A DNA stretch of 64,000 bases, taken from Aurantiacibacter sp. D1-12. GTDB lineage: Bacteria; Pseudomonadota; Alphaproteobacteria; Sphingomonadales; Sphingomonadaceae. The notes below the pieces were generated by a model that searched no databases, was not told the origin of the DNA, and saw nothing but the letters and a program-made list of their open reading frames with translations. Shown here piece after piece: positions 8,894 through 18,329 of the stretch. The position numbers were made by a program, and so were the translations under genes. The first letter of the stretch is position 1; every line of letters starts with the position of its first letter. Where the stretch lies: positions 62,001 through 126,000 of the forward strand of contig NZ_JAPJZJ010000002.1 in the NCBI RefSeq assembly GCF_028858515.1, read 5' to 3'.

Positions 8894-8992
8894 ATGAAGC
8901 CCCTTGGCTTCATGATATTTGTTACTGTTTAGTCACATTCAATTTGCGAGTGCTCCTAGCGAGTGCTCGCATTGCAATTCGCACCGAATGCG
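8894..8992. promoter_or_regulatory. Divergent control region between YkgB-type gene and TetR gene
   Basis: ATGAAGCC-CCTT-GGCTTCAT (8894-8913) is an 8-bp inverted repeat. GCGAGTGCTC is repeated directly at 8946-8955 and 8959-8968. CGCATT and AATGCG form a further interrupted inverted repeat between 8969 and 8992. Any of these could be the TetR-type operator; the sequence does not say which. Confidence 0.45.
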
Positions 8993-9047
8993 ATAAAGGT
9001 TACTGATCGGTCCGAAAAAAGTTCAGAAAGATTGAAAGGCCCTCCAC

Positions 9048-9602
9048 ATGGGACGCAGGAAGCGGTTCGATCCGCAAGACGCCAAAGAGGCGATGAAGCA
9101 GATATTCTGGCAGCAGGGGTACGAAGGCACCTCTCTACAGGACCTCGAACGCGTTACCGCACTGCCAAAGCAAAGCCTGTACCGCGAATTCGGCGACAAG
9201 CGCGGCATGTATCTGGCTGCCCTCTCCGCTTACGAGGCAGAGGAAGTGCGCGCCGCGTCCCGGATCCTGCGCGCACATAGCGATCCGAAGCAGGCGTTTG
9301 CCGCATTGTTCGATGCAGTCCTGCGCCCGGTTGAGGAGCAGGACGACCGGCGCGGGTGCTTCCTCTGCAATGCGGCCAGCGACCGGACGACCATAGAACC
9401 CGCCATCGATACATGGGTGAATGCCGCGATGGTGCGAATGCTCGCTACCTTTACCGCTGCGCTTGGAGACACGGACAAAGGCGATCAGAAGGCGCGCGCC
9501 TTGTTGGCGGGGTATGTTGGCATCCGGGTGCTTGCCCGGTCCGGGCTACCCACACCCGACCTGCGAATGGCCGCCAACAGACTGATTGAATCAACCCGAT
9601 GA
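9048..9602 (+). CDS. TetR-family transcriptional regulator
   Basis: 184 residues. The N-terminal DNA-binding domain has the TetR pattern (AMKQIFWQQGYEGTSLQDLE, then ALPKQSLYREFGDKRGMYL), and a C-terminal ligand/dimer domain includes GCFLCNAASD, seen in the AcrR/YcdC-like group that senses electrophiles or organic compounds. The ATG at 9048 is preceded by GAAAGG. It faces the YkgB-type gene across shared repeats, so it probably represses that gene and itself. Ligand unknown. Confidence 0.9.
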   Translation: MGRRKRFDPQDAKEAMKQIFWQQGYEGTSLQDLERVTALPKQSLYREFGDKRGMYLAALSAYEAEEVRAASRILRAHSDPKQAFAALFDAVLRPVEEQDDRRGCFLCNAASDRTTIEPAIDTWVNAAMVRMLATFTAALGDTDKGDQKARALLAGYVGIRVLARSGLPTPDLRMAANRLIESTR

Positions 9603-9672
9603 AAGACCCTTTCCTACAGCTTTCCCTTCTCTCTAGCGCCTTGGCCTGACACAAAGCAGGAAAGGCCTGGCC

Positions 9673-10320
9673 ATGACCGAAAGAACCAAGCGCAAACCCC
9701 TCTTCGATTTCGTCCGGCGGATGGTCGGGCGGCCCATCCGTCAGAGCGAAGTCGAAACGCTCGATTGCATGCTTGATGGCGGGGATGAGGATTGTCTTCA
9801 GGACACTGTAACAGGTGTAACAGGTTCTCCGGCAAGTGACTGGAAGGTCAGCCAAAAGGGCGTCTCGCTGATCCAACACTTCGAAGGCTGCGCAAAGCGC
9901 CGTGTAGACGGCATGGTAGAGGCTTACCCAGACCCCGGCACCGGCGACGATCCGTGGACCATCGGCTGGGGCGCGACGGGCAAGGATCGCTTCAACGGAG
10001 GCAACATCAAGCGTGGCACCGTGTGGACGCAGGCGCAATGCGATGCGCGGCTCGAGGAGGACTTGCTACGCTACGCCAGCGATGTGGCGCAGGCGCTGGG
10101 CGATACTCCGACCACGCAAAGCCAGTTCGATGCGCTGGTCAGCTTCCACTACAATACCGGAGCGATTGCCAAGGCAACACTGACCCGCAAGCACAAGGCG
10201 GGTGATCATGCCGGAGCCGCACGCGAGTTCGACCGCTGGTGCTATGCCGGTGGCCGGGTTCTGAAGGGTCTGGCACGGCGGCGGGCGGCCGAAGCCACGC
10301 TTTACCGCACGCCTGAGTAG
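9673..10320 (+). CDS. GH24 (T4/P21-type) lysozyme
   Basis: Muramidase cleaving the MurNAc-GlcNAc bond of peptidoglycan. The catalytic triad pattern is visible: Glu71 in LIQHFEGC, Asp87 in AYPDP, and Thr102 in WTIGWGAT. The family C-terminal signature GLARRRAAE is present, as is SFHYNTG. A 55-residue basic N-terminal extension (TERTKRKPLFDFVRRM) carries no signal peptide, so it would need a holin or another route to reach the wall. No phage structural gene is nearby. It may be a domesticated phage endolysin. Confidence 0.9.
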   Translation: MTERTKRKPLFDFVRRMVGRPIRQSEVETLDCMLDGGDEDCLQDTVTGVTGSPASDWKVSQKGVSLIQHFEGCAKRRVDGMVEAYPDPGTGDDPWTIGWGATGKDRFNGGNIKRGTVWTQAQCDARLEEDLLRYASDVAQALGDTPTTQSQFDALVSFHYNTGAIAKATLTRKHKAGDHAGAAREFDRWCYAGGRVLKGLARRRAAEATLYRTPE

Positions 10321-10404
10321 TCTCGTCGCAAGGCCCCACAGAGTTTACATGTAACAGGAACCGCTCTGCGGATCGGCCCGTTCGTGTTGCGAAGGAGTGG
10401 AAAC

Positions 10405-11397
10405 ATGAAGCTAGCATTGGCAACCGTATCAGCCCTTGCCCTCGCCGCAGCACCCGCATTGGCGCAGGGCCAAGGAAATGGGAACGGCAACCGTGATCGC
10501 GGTGGCCCGCCTGCTCAGGTGGAGCGCGGCAATCAGGGCAATGGCAATGCCCAACGCGGCAATCGCGGTGGCGGGCAGGAACGCGCCACCCCTCGCAGAA
10601 ACCAGGGCAACGGCAATGGCAACCGCGGTGGGGGCAATGCGCGTGGTAACGGAAACGGGAATGGTGGCGGACCGGCTGTCGTAACCCGTGGCAACGGCAA
10701 CAACGGCAATGCTGCTAATCGTGGGAACGGCAACCGCGGGAACGGAAATGGCAATCGCGATGGCGGGCTCGACATCCGGCTCGACGGTGGAGGCCTGATC
10801 GACCGCGTCCTCTACCGCGATAGCGGCCTCGTGCGCGGGTGTCCTCCGGGTCTTGCAAAGAAGAACAATGGCTGTCTGCCTCCGGGTCAGGCGCGCCAAT
10901 TAAATGACCGTTACAGCCGTTACTCGCGCTACTCGCCGAACTGGTGGAGCCTGCCTTACTCGGGTGGTCGCTACTTCTACGATGATGGCTTCCTGCTGCA
11001 GTACGAAGGCAATCGCGTGTCGGCCTACATCCCGCTTCTGGGCGGTGCATTGGGCATCGGCAATCCGTGGCCAAGCGACTATGGCTATCGCCGCGTGCCC
11101 GATTACCATTCGCGCTATTACGGGCTGGGTAACAGCTATCGCTATGCCGACAACGTGATGTACCGCGTCGATCCCGAAACAGCCGCTATCACCTCGGTCG
11201 CGGCTCTGCTGACCGGTGACGAGTTCGTGGTCGGCAACCCCGTGCCGCGCGGGTACGATGCCTACAATGTGCCCTACAGCTATCGTGACCGCTATCGTGA
11301 CGGGCCCAACGCCCATTACCGTTACAACGATGGCTACATCTACCAGATCGATCCGGAAACGCGCCTTGTCGCGGCCGCCATCGAACTGCTGATCTAG
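10405..11397 (+). CDS. Exported Asn/Gly-rich protein with C-terminal RcnB-like repeats
   Basis: 330 residues. A signal peptide (MKLALATVSALALAAAPALA) is followed by about 110 residues of low-complexity Gly/Asn/Arg sequence (GNGNGNRDRGG-type runs). The C-terminal half has GCPPGLAKKNNGCLPPGQA and then three related units built on Y-x-Y-x-D, a DPET-like turn, a hydrophobic LL stretch, and GNPxPxxY. The last two units read VMYRVDPETAAITSVAALL and YIYQIDPETRLVAAAIELL. This resembles RcnB-like periplasmic proteins, which affect nickel/cobalt handling in E. coli; function here is not established. The ATG at 10405 follows GGAG. Confidence 0.8.
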   Translation: MKLALATVSALALAAAPALAQGQGNGNGNRDRGGPPAQVERGNQGNGNAQRGNRGGGQERATPRRNQGNGNGNRGGGNARGNGNGNGGGPAVVTRGNGNNGNAANRGNGNRGNGNGNRDGGLDIRLDGGGLIDRVLYRDSGLVRGCPPGLAKKNNGCLPPGQARQLNDRYSRYSRYSPNWWSLPYSGGRYFYDDGFLLQYEGNRVSAYIPLLGGALGIGNPWPSDYGYRRVPDYHSRYYGLGNSYRYADNVMYRVDPETAAITSVAALLTGDEFVVGNPVPRGYDAYNVPYSYRDRYRDGPNAHYRYNDGYIYQIDPETRLVAAAIELLI

Positions 11398-11408
11398 GGA
11401 CACCCGAT

Positions 11409-11972
11409 ATGACAATTGCAAAACGCAATCGCAGCGTGTTGGCCGCACTCGCCTCCATCTCACTGCTCGCCATGAGTGCATGCAGCGAAGACTTCGAAAC
11501 GATGGAAGCGAACAAAGAACCCGGGTCAGACTCCATCGCGGCGATGATCGCCGGAAACGATGATCTCTCTTCCGTAGAGGCCGTGCTCGAAACCGCGGGG
11601 CTCGTCGGCGCATTCGACGCCGCTCCCTATTACACCGTCTTCGCACCGACCGACAACGCGATGGAAGCTTTGGGTGACGACTTCGAAGGTGAAGAGGGCC
11701 GCGCCGCGCTCGCCGCTATCCTGCGCGAGCACGTGGTGCCCGGCTATCTGACCCGCGAGGATATTGCCAATGCTATCGAAGCGAATGGCGGCTCTGTCGA
11801 AATGGCAACCATGGGTAACGGTACGCTGACCTTTTCGATGGATGGTGATGCCTTGAGAGTTGCCGGCACCAATGGAGAGGACGGCGCAGTGATCGAGAGC
11901 GAAATGCTCGGCACCAATGGCGTGGTCTTCCCGGTGGATGCAGTTCTCAAGGACGTTACGCTGGCCGAATAA
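11409..11972 (+). CDS. Fasciclin (FAS1) domain lipoprotein
   Basis: 187 residues with a lipoprotein signal (SLLAMSAC) and one FAS1 domain: the H1 box YTVFAPTDNAMEAL, the central VVPGYLTREDI segment, and the H2-like TNGVVFPVDAVL. FAS1 domains mediate adhesion or protein-protein contacts at the envelope. It lies 11 bases after the Asn/Gly-rich protein gene, so the pair is probably cotranscribed. It converges on tamB with only 15 bases between stop codons and no clear terminator. Confidence 0.9.
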   Translation: MTIAKRNRSVLAALASISLLAMSACSEDFETMEANKEPGSDSIAAMIAGNDDLSSVEAVLETAGLVGAFDAAPYYTVFAPTDNAMEALGDDFEGEEGRAALAAILREHVVPGYLTREDIANAIEANGGSVEMATMGNGTLTFSMDGDALRVAGTNGEDGAVIESEMLGTNGVVFPVDAVLKDVTLAE

Positions 11973-11987
11973 GCCAAAGCCGGTCTG

Positions 11988-14900
11988 CTAGTAGTCCCGC
12001 CGGTACTCCAACGCGGCACTGTGGCGGCCCACTGTGCTGACTGTCGCGAGCAGGTTCAGCCAGTTGGAGATGCGGAACTCCGCATTGGTGGCCGAATAGC
12101 CCACGCCATCGGTGATGATCTCGACATAAAAGCGGCGCGCGAAGCTCTTGCCCAAAGCTACCGAAGTCCCACGATCGAGCGCCGCATCGGCGGGCACGAT
12201 ACGCAGGCGATCAAGCCCGATGGCATCGCGCAGCTGGTTGATCGGGCCCATGCCGGATCCCCCGCGCAGGCTCGCCACTGCGGCGCCCAATTGAAGCGCA
12301 TCGGTTGCGGAAAGGTCAGTGATCGAACCGCCGAAGAGGATCCGGGCCAGCACCTCCTCTTCGGGCAGCGCCGGGGTTGATGAGAAGGTGATATCCGGGC
12401 GACTGGCGTTGCCGCTGACGTTCACATTGACCGACAGCCCGTTGACGTTGGACTCCGCCACCAGATCGATACGCGGATCGATGGGTACGTTCTGATTGAA
12501 GTCGATCTCGCCCCGGGTGATCTCGAAACGCGCTCCGGCAAAGGAGTAGAAGCCCTGCCTCGGCACCACGCTAACCGAACCGCCAAGGCGCGGGTCTGCC
12601 GTGGTGCCGCGGATGCGCAGACCGCCGGTGCGCCATTCGCTATCCAGTCCCAGACCGTCGACGTTGATGTTGCCGGGAGCGGTCACATCGATGAGGTAGC
12701 GCCACGGGGTCGTGTCGACCACGCGCGCTTCCCTGTCGGGCGGCAGGTTGATCTCGGTCACGTTGACGCGCGGAAGCTGGGCGATAGCCTCTGCCGCACC
12801 ACCCATCCGCCAGCGGGCCTCGCGCGCTTGCAGACGCCCCGCAATGGTACCGCCGATGCCGTTGGAAACGATGCGCATGGGGCCCGTCACCCGCGCGCCC
12901 ATGTTGGGCAGGTCGAGGATCTCTGCATTGCGTGCAGCGATGCGGATATCCATGCTCGGACCACGCGACGCAGTGATGCCCGAAAGGTCGATAAAGCCGC
13001 TGCCGCTCACGCTTCCGCCATTGGGCGCGGTGCCGGAGAAGCTGGCGAGGTTGAAACGCGAACCATCAAACCGTCCGCGCGCGGAGACGCTGGTGATATC
13101 GGTGCCCGTCAAAGTGCTGCGCACCCGCAGATCATCGCCCGAAACAGAGCCTGCCACGCGGGGATTGCCTAACGTACCGCGAATGTCGGCTGCAGCGTCA
13201 ATCTCACCCGTCACATCGAGCAGGTCGATCGCCGCCAGCCTCCACAACGAAGCAGCAGAGCCTTCGTAACGGAATTGCCCTAGTAGCGACCCGGCGTAGA
13301 GGCGCTGGGTAAGGCTGCCCGATTGCGGCAGATTGGCAATCCGTGCTTGCAGGCGCCCATCAGCGCCGTTCTCTGCCGACATCACCGCGCGCACCTGCGC
13401 CAGGCTTTCCGACAGCTCACCCACCAGAGCAATGTCCATCGGGGAAGATATCAGAGTAGCACTCGCGCGCGTTAGGTTGGACACCATCAGCCGCGCCTCA
13501 CCCGTCGGCAATCCGTTCGCGCCACCAGCAAAGTCGATAGTGCCGGACACCGTGCCGCCTACGCCCAGCTCGCCCATGATAACATCGGCCAGCCGCAGCG
13601 GCATGTCAGACAGCGCGACACGACCGCGTGCCGGCTCTTCGCCGCCGAAACGACCGCTGGCGATCACATAGCCGTCCGCGAAGGAAAGCTGCGAACGTTC
13701 GAGCTCCCACCCGCCATCAGCCGTCCTGCTCAGCACCGCGCTACGCGGCATGGAGATATCCCGCCCGGCATAGCTGCCCGTCACCGCCACCGCGATCTGA
13801 TCAGGCGTGGTATTGCCATTCACCAGCAGCTCGAAACGGCTCCCGCGCTGCCCGGTAAGCGCCGCGTCAAAGCGTCCGTTGCCGTTGGTCACACTGGCAT
13901 TGGCGGCCATACGACCAATGAAGATCTGGCCGTAGGTCAACCCCTGTAAGCTGGCGTTGCCGCTGACTGTGGTACTGCCCTCTTCCAGCCTACCGGTCGC
14001 ATCGATAGTACCTCGATTGATCGCAAGCAGCGTGTCACCGCTGAATCGTGCATTGCGCAAGGCCAGGTCAACGTCGAACTCCTGCACCCCGCCCGGAACC
14101 GAAAGCGTGATGGTTCCGTCAACTCCCCCGCGCGAAAGGGTAAGGTCACCTGCTGCACCGCCGTCCACGAGAGCCAGCGCACCGGCCACGCGCGTCTGTG
14201 CGACATCGAGCCGCGCAATGTCGAGGAAGGTGTCCCCGCCATCAGCAATGGTCAGGTCGAGCAGACCATCGAATGCGCCCAGCAGCGATTGCCCTTCGGT
14301 CTCGATGGAAAAACCGTCATCGGTTGGCGCAAGAGCCACGCGCACATCGCGAAGGCCAGCTGCCGGCAGCGGATCAGCGAAGACGAGCACCGCGCGCGGT
14401 CCATCATCGGCGACTTCCGCCTCAACCGTGAAGTTGCCGTAGTCGGCCTGCGTACCGCGACCTGCCAGCGTGGTGCGGCCATCCACAACGCGGCCATCGA
14501 GTATGAGGTCCAGCTTGCTGCCGTTAACGCGGAAATCGTTGAACATGATCGGTGCAGAGCCACCCAGCGCCAATCCACCACCAAAGCGCAGATTATCACC
14601 CGCAAGGTTCTCGAGCGTGGAGTTGGTTACGCGCTCGACACGTCCCCTTACATCGGCGTCCACGCGCCACGGATTGCCGCCGCCCAGCACCACATCGAGC
14701 TGCGCCGCTGCGTCGACCACGCCAATGCCTTCGAATGTCAGGTCGGCGATGTTGAGCGGCCCGTTGAGCCGGGTGATGCCCGTTTCGAAGTCTGAATTGA
14801 GACCCAGCCGCGCCTGCAGCCCCTGGAAATCCACCGCCAGATCGTCCGACAGCAATTCGTTGCCTGCATAAACAAGTGTGCCCCCGACAGAGCCGTTAAC

Positions 14901-16184
14901 GAGGCGTGGATCGGCGAGCTCAACACCGCTGACCACGCGGCCAATTTGCGCATCGACCGGAATCGTGAAACGTGCACTATCGTATGTCAGCGTGCTTCGG
15001 TGCACGACGTTCTGCACCAACGTACCCCCGGCATCGATCTCGTCCACGCGCAGAACATGCGGCGCGCTCAGATCGCGGAAACTGCCATCAAGTGTGGCTT
15101 CCAGCACGGCCCCGTTCATCGCAACATCGGGCGAGAACAGTGTTGCATCGAGCAACTGTGCATTCAGCACGAAATTGTTGAAGGCATTGTCCGCCAGATC
15201 GATCGCACCGCCACCATCGGCATTCACGCCCCGCGCACGCAGAGTAAATTCGCCTTCCGCCACACTGTCTTCCAGCGTTCCCGACGCAGTGAGCATCACG
15301 GAATCTCCCAGCGCGCGGCCAGGGAGTCCTTCGAAATAGCCGCTCGGATCGGCACGCCCGACAAGGCGGTATTGCCCCGCTTCGTTAAACAGGTTGGCCT
15401 GCACAATCTCCTCGCCGCCCTGCACGGCTCGCAAGTCGCCTGCCCAAGCGCTCCAGCTGCCGTCACCTGTCAGGGTCAGGTCGAGGTCCTCTTCCGCTCC
15501 GACCATGCTGGCGAGGAAGCCACCTGCGGGCGCTTTCCAAACACCTTCTAGATCGAATACGTCACCATCTGGTTCGGCGTTGACGAGCATTGCAAATTCG
15601 TCCGCGCCGCCGAATTCTCCCTCGGCGTCGAGGAACACGCGGCCTTGGCGCACATCGGCTTCGGCGACAAACTGGATTACACGCTCTTCACCCAGCAGAC
15701 CTTCGGCAACGCGCAGGTCTTCAATCGCAAGGCGATCAATGCGGATGTCGAAATCGGGAAGGATGGGCGCGTCAGGATCGCCCGGTATCAGCTCCGGCAC
15801 CGCGTAGAGCGTGCCGTTCTTGGCAATCAGGTATCGGATGTCGAGCCCGCTGGTGAACCAGCTGAGCGGTCGCCAGTTGAGCTCGACCGTCGGGATTTCG
15901 AGAAATAGCGTGTCGTTCGCATCACGCAGTTTCACATCGTGCAGCGTGGAGCTCCAGATGATCGATCCGTCGATCTCGCCAACCTCCACCGACAGGCCCG
16001 ATGCAGGCGCGACCTTGGCAATCTCGTCGACAATGAACTGCCGCCCGGGCGGCGTGTGCAGGAATGCGACGAACAGCAGCAACACGGCCAACAGGCCAAG
16101 AAGAACGAGCGCAGCGCCGCGCAGAATCTTGCGCGCAATCGGTGAGCGCGGTGCATCGTCCGCAAGTGCCACGTCTTCCGCCAT
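11988..16184 (-). CDS. tamB: TamB, inner-membrane-anchored translocation/assembly protein (AsmA-like)
   Basis: 1398 residues. A single N-terminal membrane anchor (AALVLLGLLAVLLLFVAFL, about residues 28-46) is followed by a very long beta-rich periplasmic region and a C-terminal DUF490/TamB domain (GGSVSVVPRQGFYSFAGARF, ITFSSTPALPEEEVLARILF). TamB bridges the inner membrane to TamA and is implicated in outer-membrane protein assembly and phospholipid transport. Its ATG overlaps the tamA stop codon by one base. Length and domain order are normal for the family. Confidence 0.95.
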   Translation of the reverse strand: MAEDVALADDAPRSPIARKILRGAALVLLGLLAVLLLFVAFLHTPPGRQFIVDEIAKVAPASGLSVEVGEIDGSIIWSSTLHDVKLRDANDTLFLEIPTVELNWRPLSWFTSGLDIRYLIAKNGTLYAVPELIPGDPDAPILPDFDIRIDRLAIEDLRVAEGLLGEERVIQFVAEADVRQGRVFLDAEGEFGGADEFAMLVNAEPDGDVFDLEGVWKAPAGGFLASMVGAEEDLDLTLTGDGSWSAWAGDLRAVQGGEEIVQANLFNEAGQYRLVGRADPSGYFEGLPGRALGDSVMLTASGTLEDSVAEGEFTLRARGVNADGGGAIDLADNAFNNFVLNAQLLDATLFSPDVAMNGAVLEATLDGSFRDLSAPHVLRVDEIDAGGTLVQNVVHRSTLTYDSARFTIPVDAQIGRVVSGVELADPRLVNGSVGGTLVYAGNELLSDDLAVDFQGLQARLGLNSDFETGITRLNGPLNIADLTFEGIGVVDAAAQLDVVLGGGNPWRVDADVRGRVERVTNSTLENLAGDNLRFGGGLALGGSAPIMFNDFRVNGSKLDLILDGRVVDGRTTLAGRGTQADYGNFTVEAEVADDGPRAVLVFADPLPAAGLRDVRVALAPTDDGFSIETEGQSLLGAFDGLLDLTIADGGDTFLDIARLDVAQTRVAGALALVDGGAAGDLTLSRGGVDGTITLSVPGGVQEFDVDLALRNARFSGDTLLAINRGTIDATGRLEEGSTTVSGNASLQGLTYGQIFIGRMAANASVTNGNGRFDAALTGQRGSRFELLVNGNTTPDQIAVAVTGSYAGRDISMPRSAVLSRTADGGWELERSQLSFADGYVIASGRFGGEEPARGRVALSDMPLRLADVIMGELGVGGTVSGTIDFAGGANGLPTGEARLMVSNLTRASATLISSPMDIALVGELSESLAQVRAVMSAENGADGRLQARIANLPQSGSLTQRLYAGSLLGQFRYEGSAASLWRLAAIDLLDVTGEIDAAADIRGTLGNPRVAGSVSGDDLRVRSTLTGTDITSVSARGRFDGSRFNLASFSGTAPNGGSVSGSGFIDLSGITASRGPSMDIRIAARNAEILDLPNMGARVTGPMRIVSNGIGGTIAGRLQAREARWRMGGAAEAIAQLPRVNVTEINLPPDREARVVDTTPWRYLIDVTAPGNINVDGLGLDSEWRTGGLRIRGTTADPRLGGSVSVVPRQGFYSFAGARFEITRGEIDFNQNVPIDPRIDLVAESNVNGLSVNVNVSGNASRPDITFSSTPALPEEEVLARILFGGSITDLSATDALQLGAAVASLRGGSGMGPINQLRDAIGLDRLRIVPADAALDRGTSVALGKSFARRFYVEIITDGVGYSATNAEFRISNWLNLLATVSTVGRHSAALEYRRDY

Positions 16185-18319
16185 CAGAAGGCCTGCCCCA
16201 GCGCGACATAGACCGCGATCCAGCTATCGTTCGGACCAGGGTTAAGCGGGGTCGCCACATCAAGGCGCAACGGCCCGAAAGTCGTGTTGTAACGAACGCC
16301 CACACCCGCACCAAAGCGGATCGTGCCAAAGTCCGGCAGCGTCTCGTCAGATACGGTACCGGCATCAATGAACGGCACGACGGAGATGGCACCATCCATG
16401 AAGCCTGTCCGAACACGTGCTTCGAGCGAAGCCTCCACCAAAGAGCGCCCACCGCTTGGTTCACCCAGCGTGTCGGCAGGACCGATAGCGTTGTAACCGT
16501 ACCCACGCACCGATCCGCCACCGCCGGCATAGAAGCGGCGCGAAGGCGCGATAGCATCAAGCTCTCCGCCCTGGATCGTACCGAAGCGCACACGTCCGGC
16601 GATCACCACACCATCCGACACCTGCTGGTAATTCGCGAGGTCGAACCGCAATTTGAGGTAAGTCGTGTTCTCTCCAAATACGCGCGAGATTTCGGGTGAG
16701 GCAGCAATCCTCGCGCGGATGCCCTCGGTCGGATCGAGCAGATCGTCCGAACTGTCGAACTGGATATAACCCGGCAGCGCGGCGACGAGGAAGTCCGTGG
16801 TCGGGCTTTCGATACCGTCGGTGGTAAGCTCCGATTCACGCGTCGCGACCAGCTCGAAGCCGCCGCCCCACGAAATTGGCTTCTGGAACAGCAGAGTGCT
16901 CTGGCGCTCGTAATTGCCCACCAGCGAGACGGTCTGCGCGTCAAAAGCGTCGGTATCGATGGTGGTGGCAAAAGCATCGAGCGTCAGAATGCGATCGCGG
17001 CCGAGGAAATTGTTCTTCTGGAAAGTAACGCCCAGCAGCTGTTCCTGCGTGCCAGCAATGCCGCGTACGCGCAGCAGGCCTTCAGGCGGGAACAGGTTAC
17101 GATGCTCCCACATACCTTCGAGCCGGATGCCGACTTCGGTGCCGATACCGATATTGCCTGCCAGCGTGCGGAGCGGAGCCTCGGTCAATTCGGCCTGGAT
17201 ATCGACCACACCCGGCTGACCGTTGGCGGGCTCCTCCACCACCACCGGCGTTAGGACAACAGAACCAACAAGCCCGGTAGCAAGGATTGCAGCGCGCAGG
17301 TCTTCCTCGTCGCTACGTTGGTAAGTGTCGCCCGGGTCCCAGCGCGCAATCCGTGACAGATGTCGGCCCGACAGGAATTCCGGGAGCGAGCTGGTCACCG
17401 CACCGAAGTTGTACAGCCCGCCCGGTTCCACCGGCATCGTCAGGTCGCCCTCCTGCCGGTCATGGTCTACCAGCAGGTCAGGTTCTTCGATGGCCGCGAA
17501 GGGATACCCGTTTTCGCCCAAGGCCACATCCAGATCGATCTGCTCCTGCTCGATTGCATCGAGCGAAATGAAATCGCCGGACTGGATATCGAACGCGGCC
17601 CGCAATGTTTCGTAATTACTGCCCGCCGCCTCAAGATTGCCCAGATCGATCGCACCGAAGCGATAACGGGTGCCCGGTTGCACATCGAAGCGTGCCGCCG
17701 GACGCTCCAAATCCGCCTCTACCGCTTGATCGACATTGCCTATCGTTCGGGTAACCGTGGCGTTGAAATAGCCGTAGACCCGCAGCAGTTCTTCCAGCAG
17801 CGCCTGATCGCTGCGCGCCTGCACCGCCAGCCGCGCGACATTGCCATCATCATCGAGCTCTTCAATCGTCGAAAGCGCATCGAAGCGGTCAAGGAACTTG
17901 TCACGTTCGGGAAAGAGCACGCGATCGTTGGGAAAGACAAGGATGAGCTCGTCCGAAATGCGTTCTTCACTGCCTGCAGGGATCGGTGGAATTTCATCCT
18001 TGAAGGTTGCGAACTCGATTGGTTCCCCGGCTTCAACCGGCTCTATCTCCGCAAAGCCGATTTCCTCCGGCCATTCCACGGTTACGAGCGGCATGTCGCC
18101 CAACGGCGCATCGCTGTCGATTTGTGGCGGACGCTCGGCATCCTCTGCAGCTTGCTCGGAGATACCTTCCTGCGCCCATTCTTCGGGGTTCTCGACCGCC
18201 GCTTCCGGGATAAGTTCATCCAGACCACGCGCGTCTGGCCGGTCCTGCGCATGAACAGCAGCAGGCAAACCAAGCATCATCACCGCCGCCAGAACGGAGG
18301 CATGGCTGCATTTCGACAT
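16184..18319 (-). CDS. tamA: TamA, outer-membrane Omp85-family protein
   Basis: 711 residues with a signal peptide ending in VHAQ near residue 25. A long, strongly acidic segment of about 75 residues precedes POTRA-like repeats (LLRVYGYFNATV, ALGENGYPFAAI, LVGSVVLTP) and the C-terminal barrel with FYAGGGGSVRGYGYNAIGP and a terminal Phe (VALGQAF), hallmarks of Omp85 proteins. It partners TamB, encoded in overlap. The start at 18319 is 10 bases after the bpt stop; the frame is open far upstream but would overlap bpt antiparallel to its reading, which is implausible. Confidence 0.95.
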   Translation of the reverse strand: MSKCSHASVLAAVMMLGLPAAVHAQDRPDARGLDELIPEAAVENPEEWAQEGISEQAAEDAERPPQIDSDAPLGDMPLVTVEWPEEIGFAEIEPVEAGEPIEFATFKDEIPPIPAGSEERISDELILVFPNDRVLFPERDKFLDRFDALSTIEELDDDGNVARLAVQARSDQALLEELLRVYGYFNATVTRTIGNVDQAVEADLERPAARFDVQPGTRYRFGAIDLGNLEAAGSNYETLRAAFDIQSGDFISLDAIEQEQIDLDVALGENGYPFAAIEEPDLLVDHDRQEGDLTMPVEPGGLYNFGAVTSSLPEFLSGRHLSRIARWDPGDTYQRSDEEDLRAAILATGLVGSVVLTPVVVEEPANGQPGVVDIQAELTEAPLRTLAGNIGIGTEVGIRLEGMWEHRNLFPPEGLLRVRGIAGTQEQLLGVTFQKNNFLGRDRILTLDAFATTIDTDAFDAQTVSLVGNYERQSTLLFQKPISWGGGFELVATRESELTTDGIESPTTDFLVAALPGYIQFDSSDDLLDPTEGIRARIAASPEISRVFGENTTYLKLRFDLANYQQVSDGVVIAGRVRFGTIQGGELDAIAPSRRFYAGGGGSVRGYGYNAIGPADTLGEPSGGRSLVEASLEARVRTGFMDGAISVVPFIDAGTVSDETLPDFGTIRFGAGVGVRYNTTFGPLRLDVATPLNPGPNDSWIAVYVALGQAF

Positions 18320-18329
18320 GTTGGACGTA

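Noticed and set aside
10440-10780. Tandem DNA repeats as a mobile or CRISPR element
   Set aside because: The GGCAACGGCAAT-type repeats encode the Gly/Asn-rich stretch of one continuous open frame.
9048-11397. Prophage remnant around the lysozyme
   Set aside because: No integrase, att-like repeat or structural gene; flanking genes are ordinary chromosomal types.
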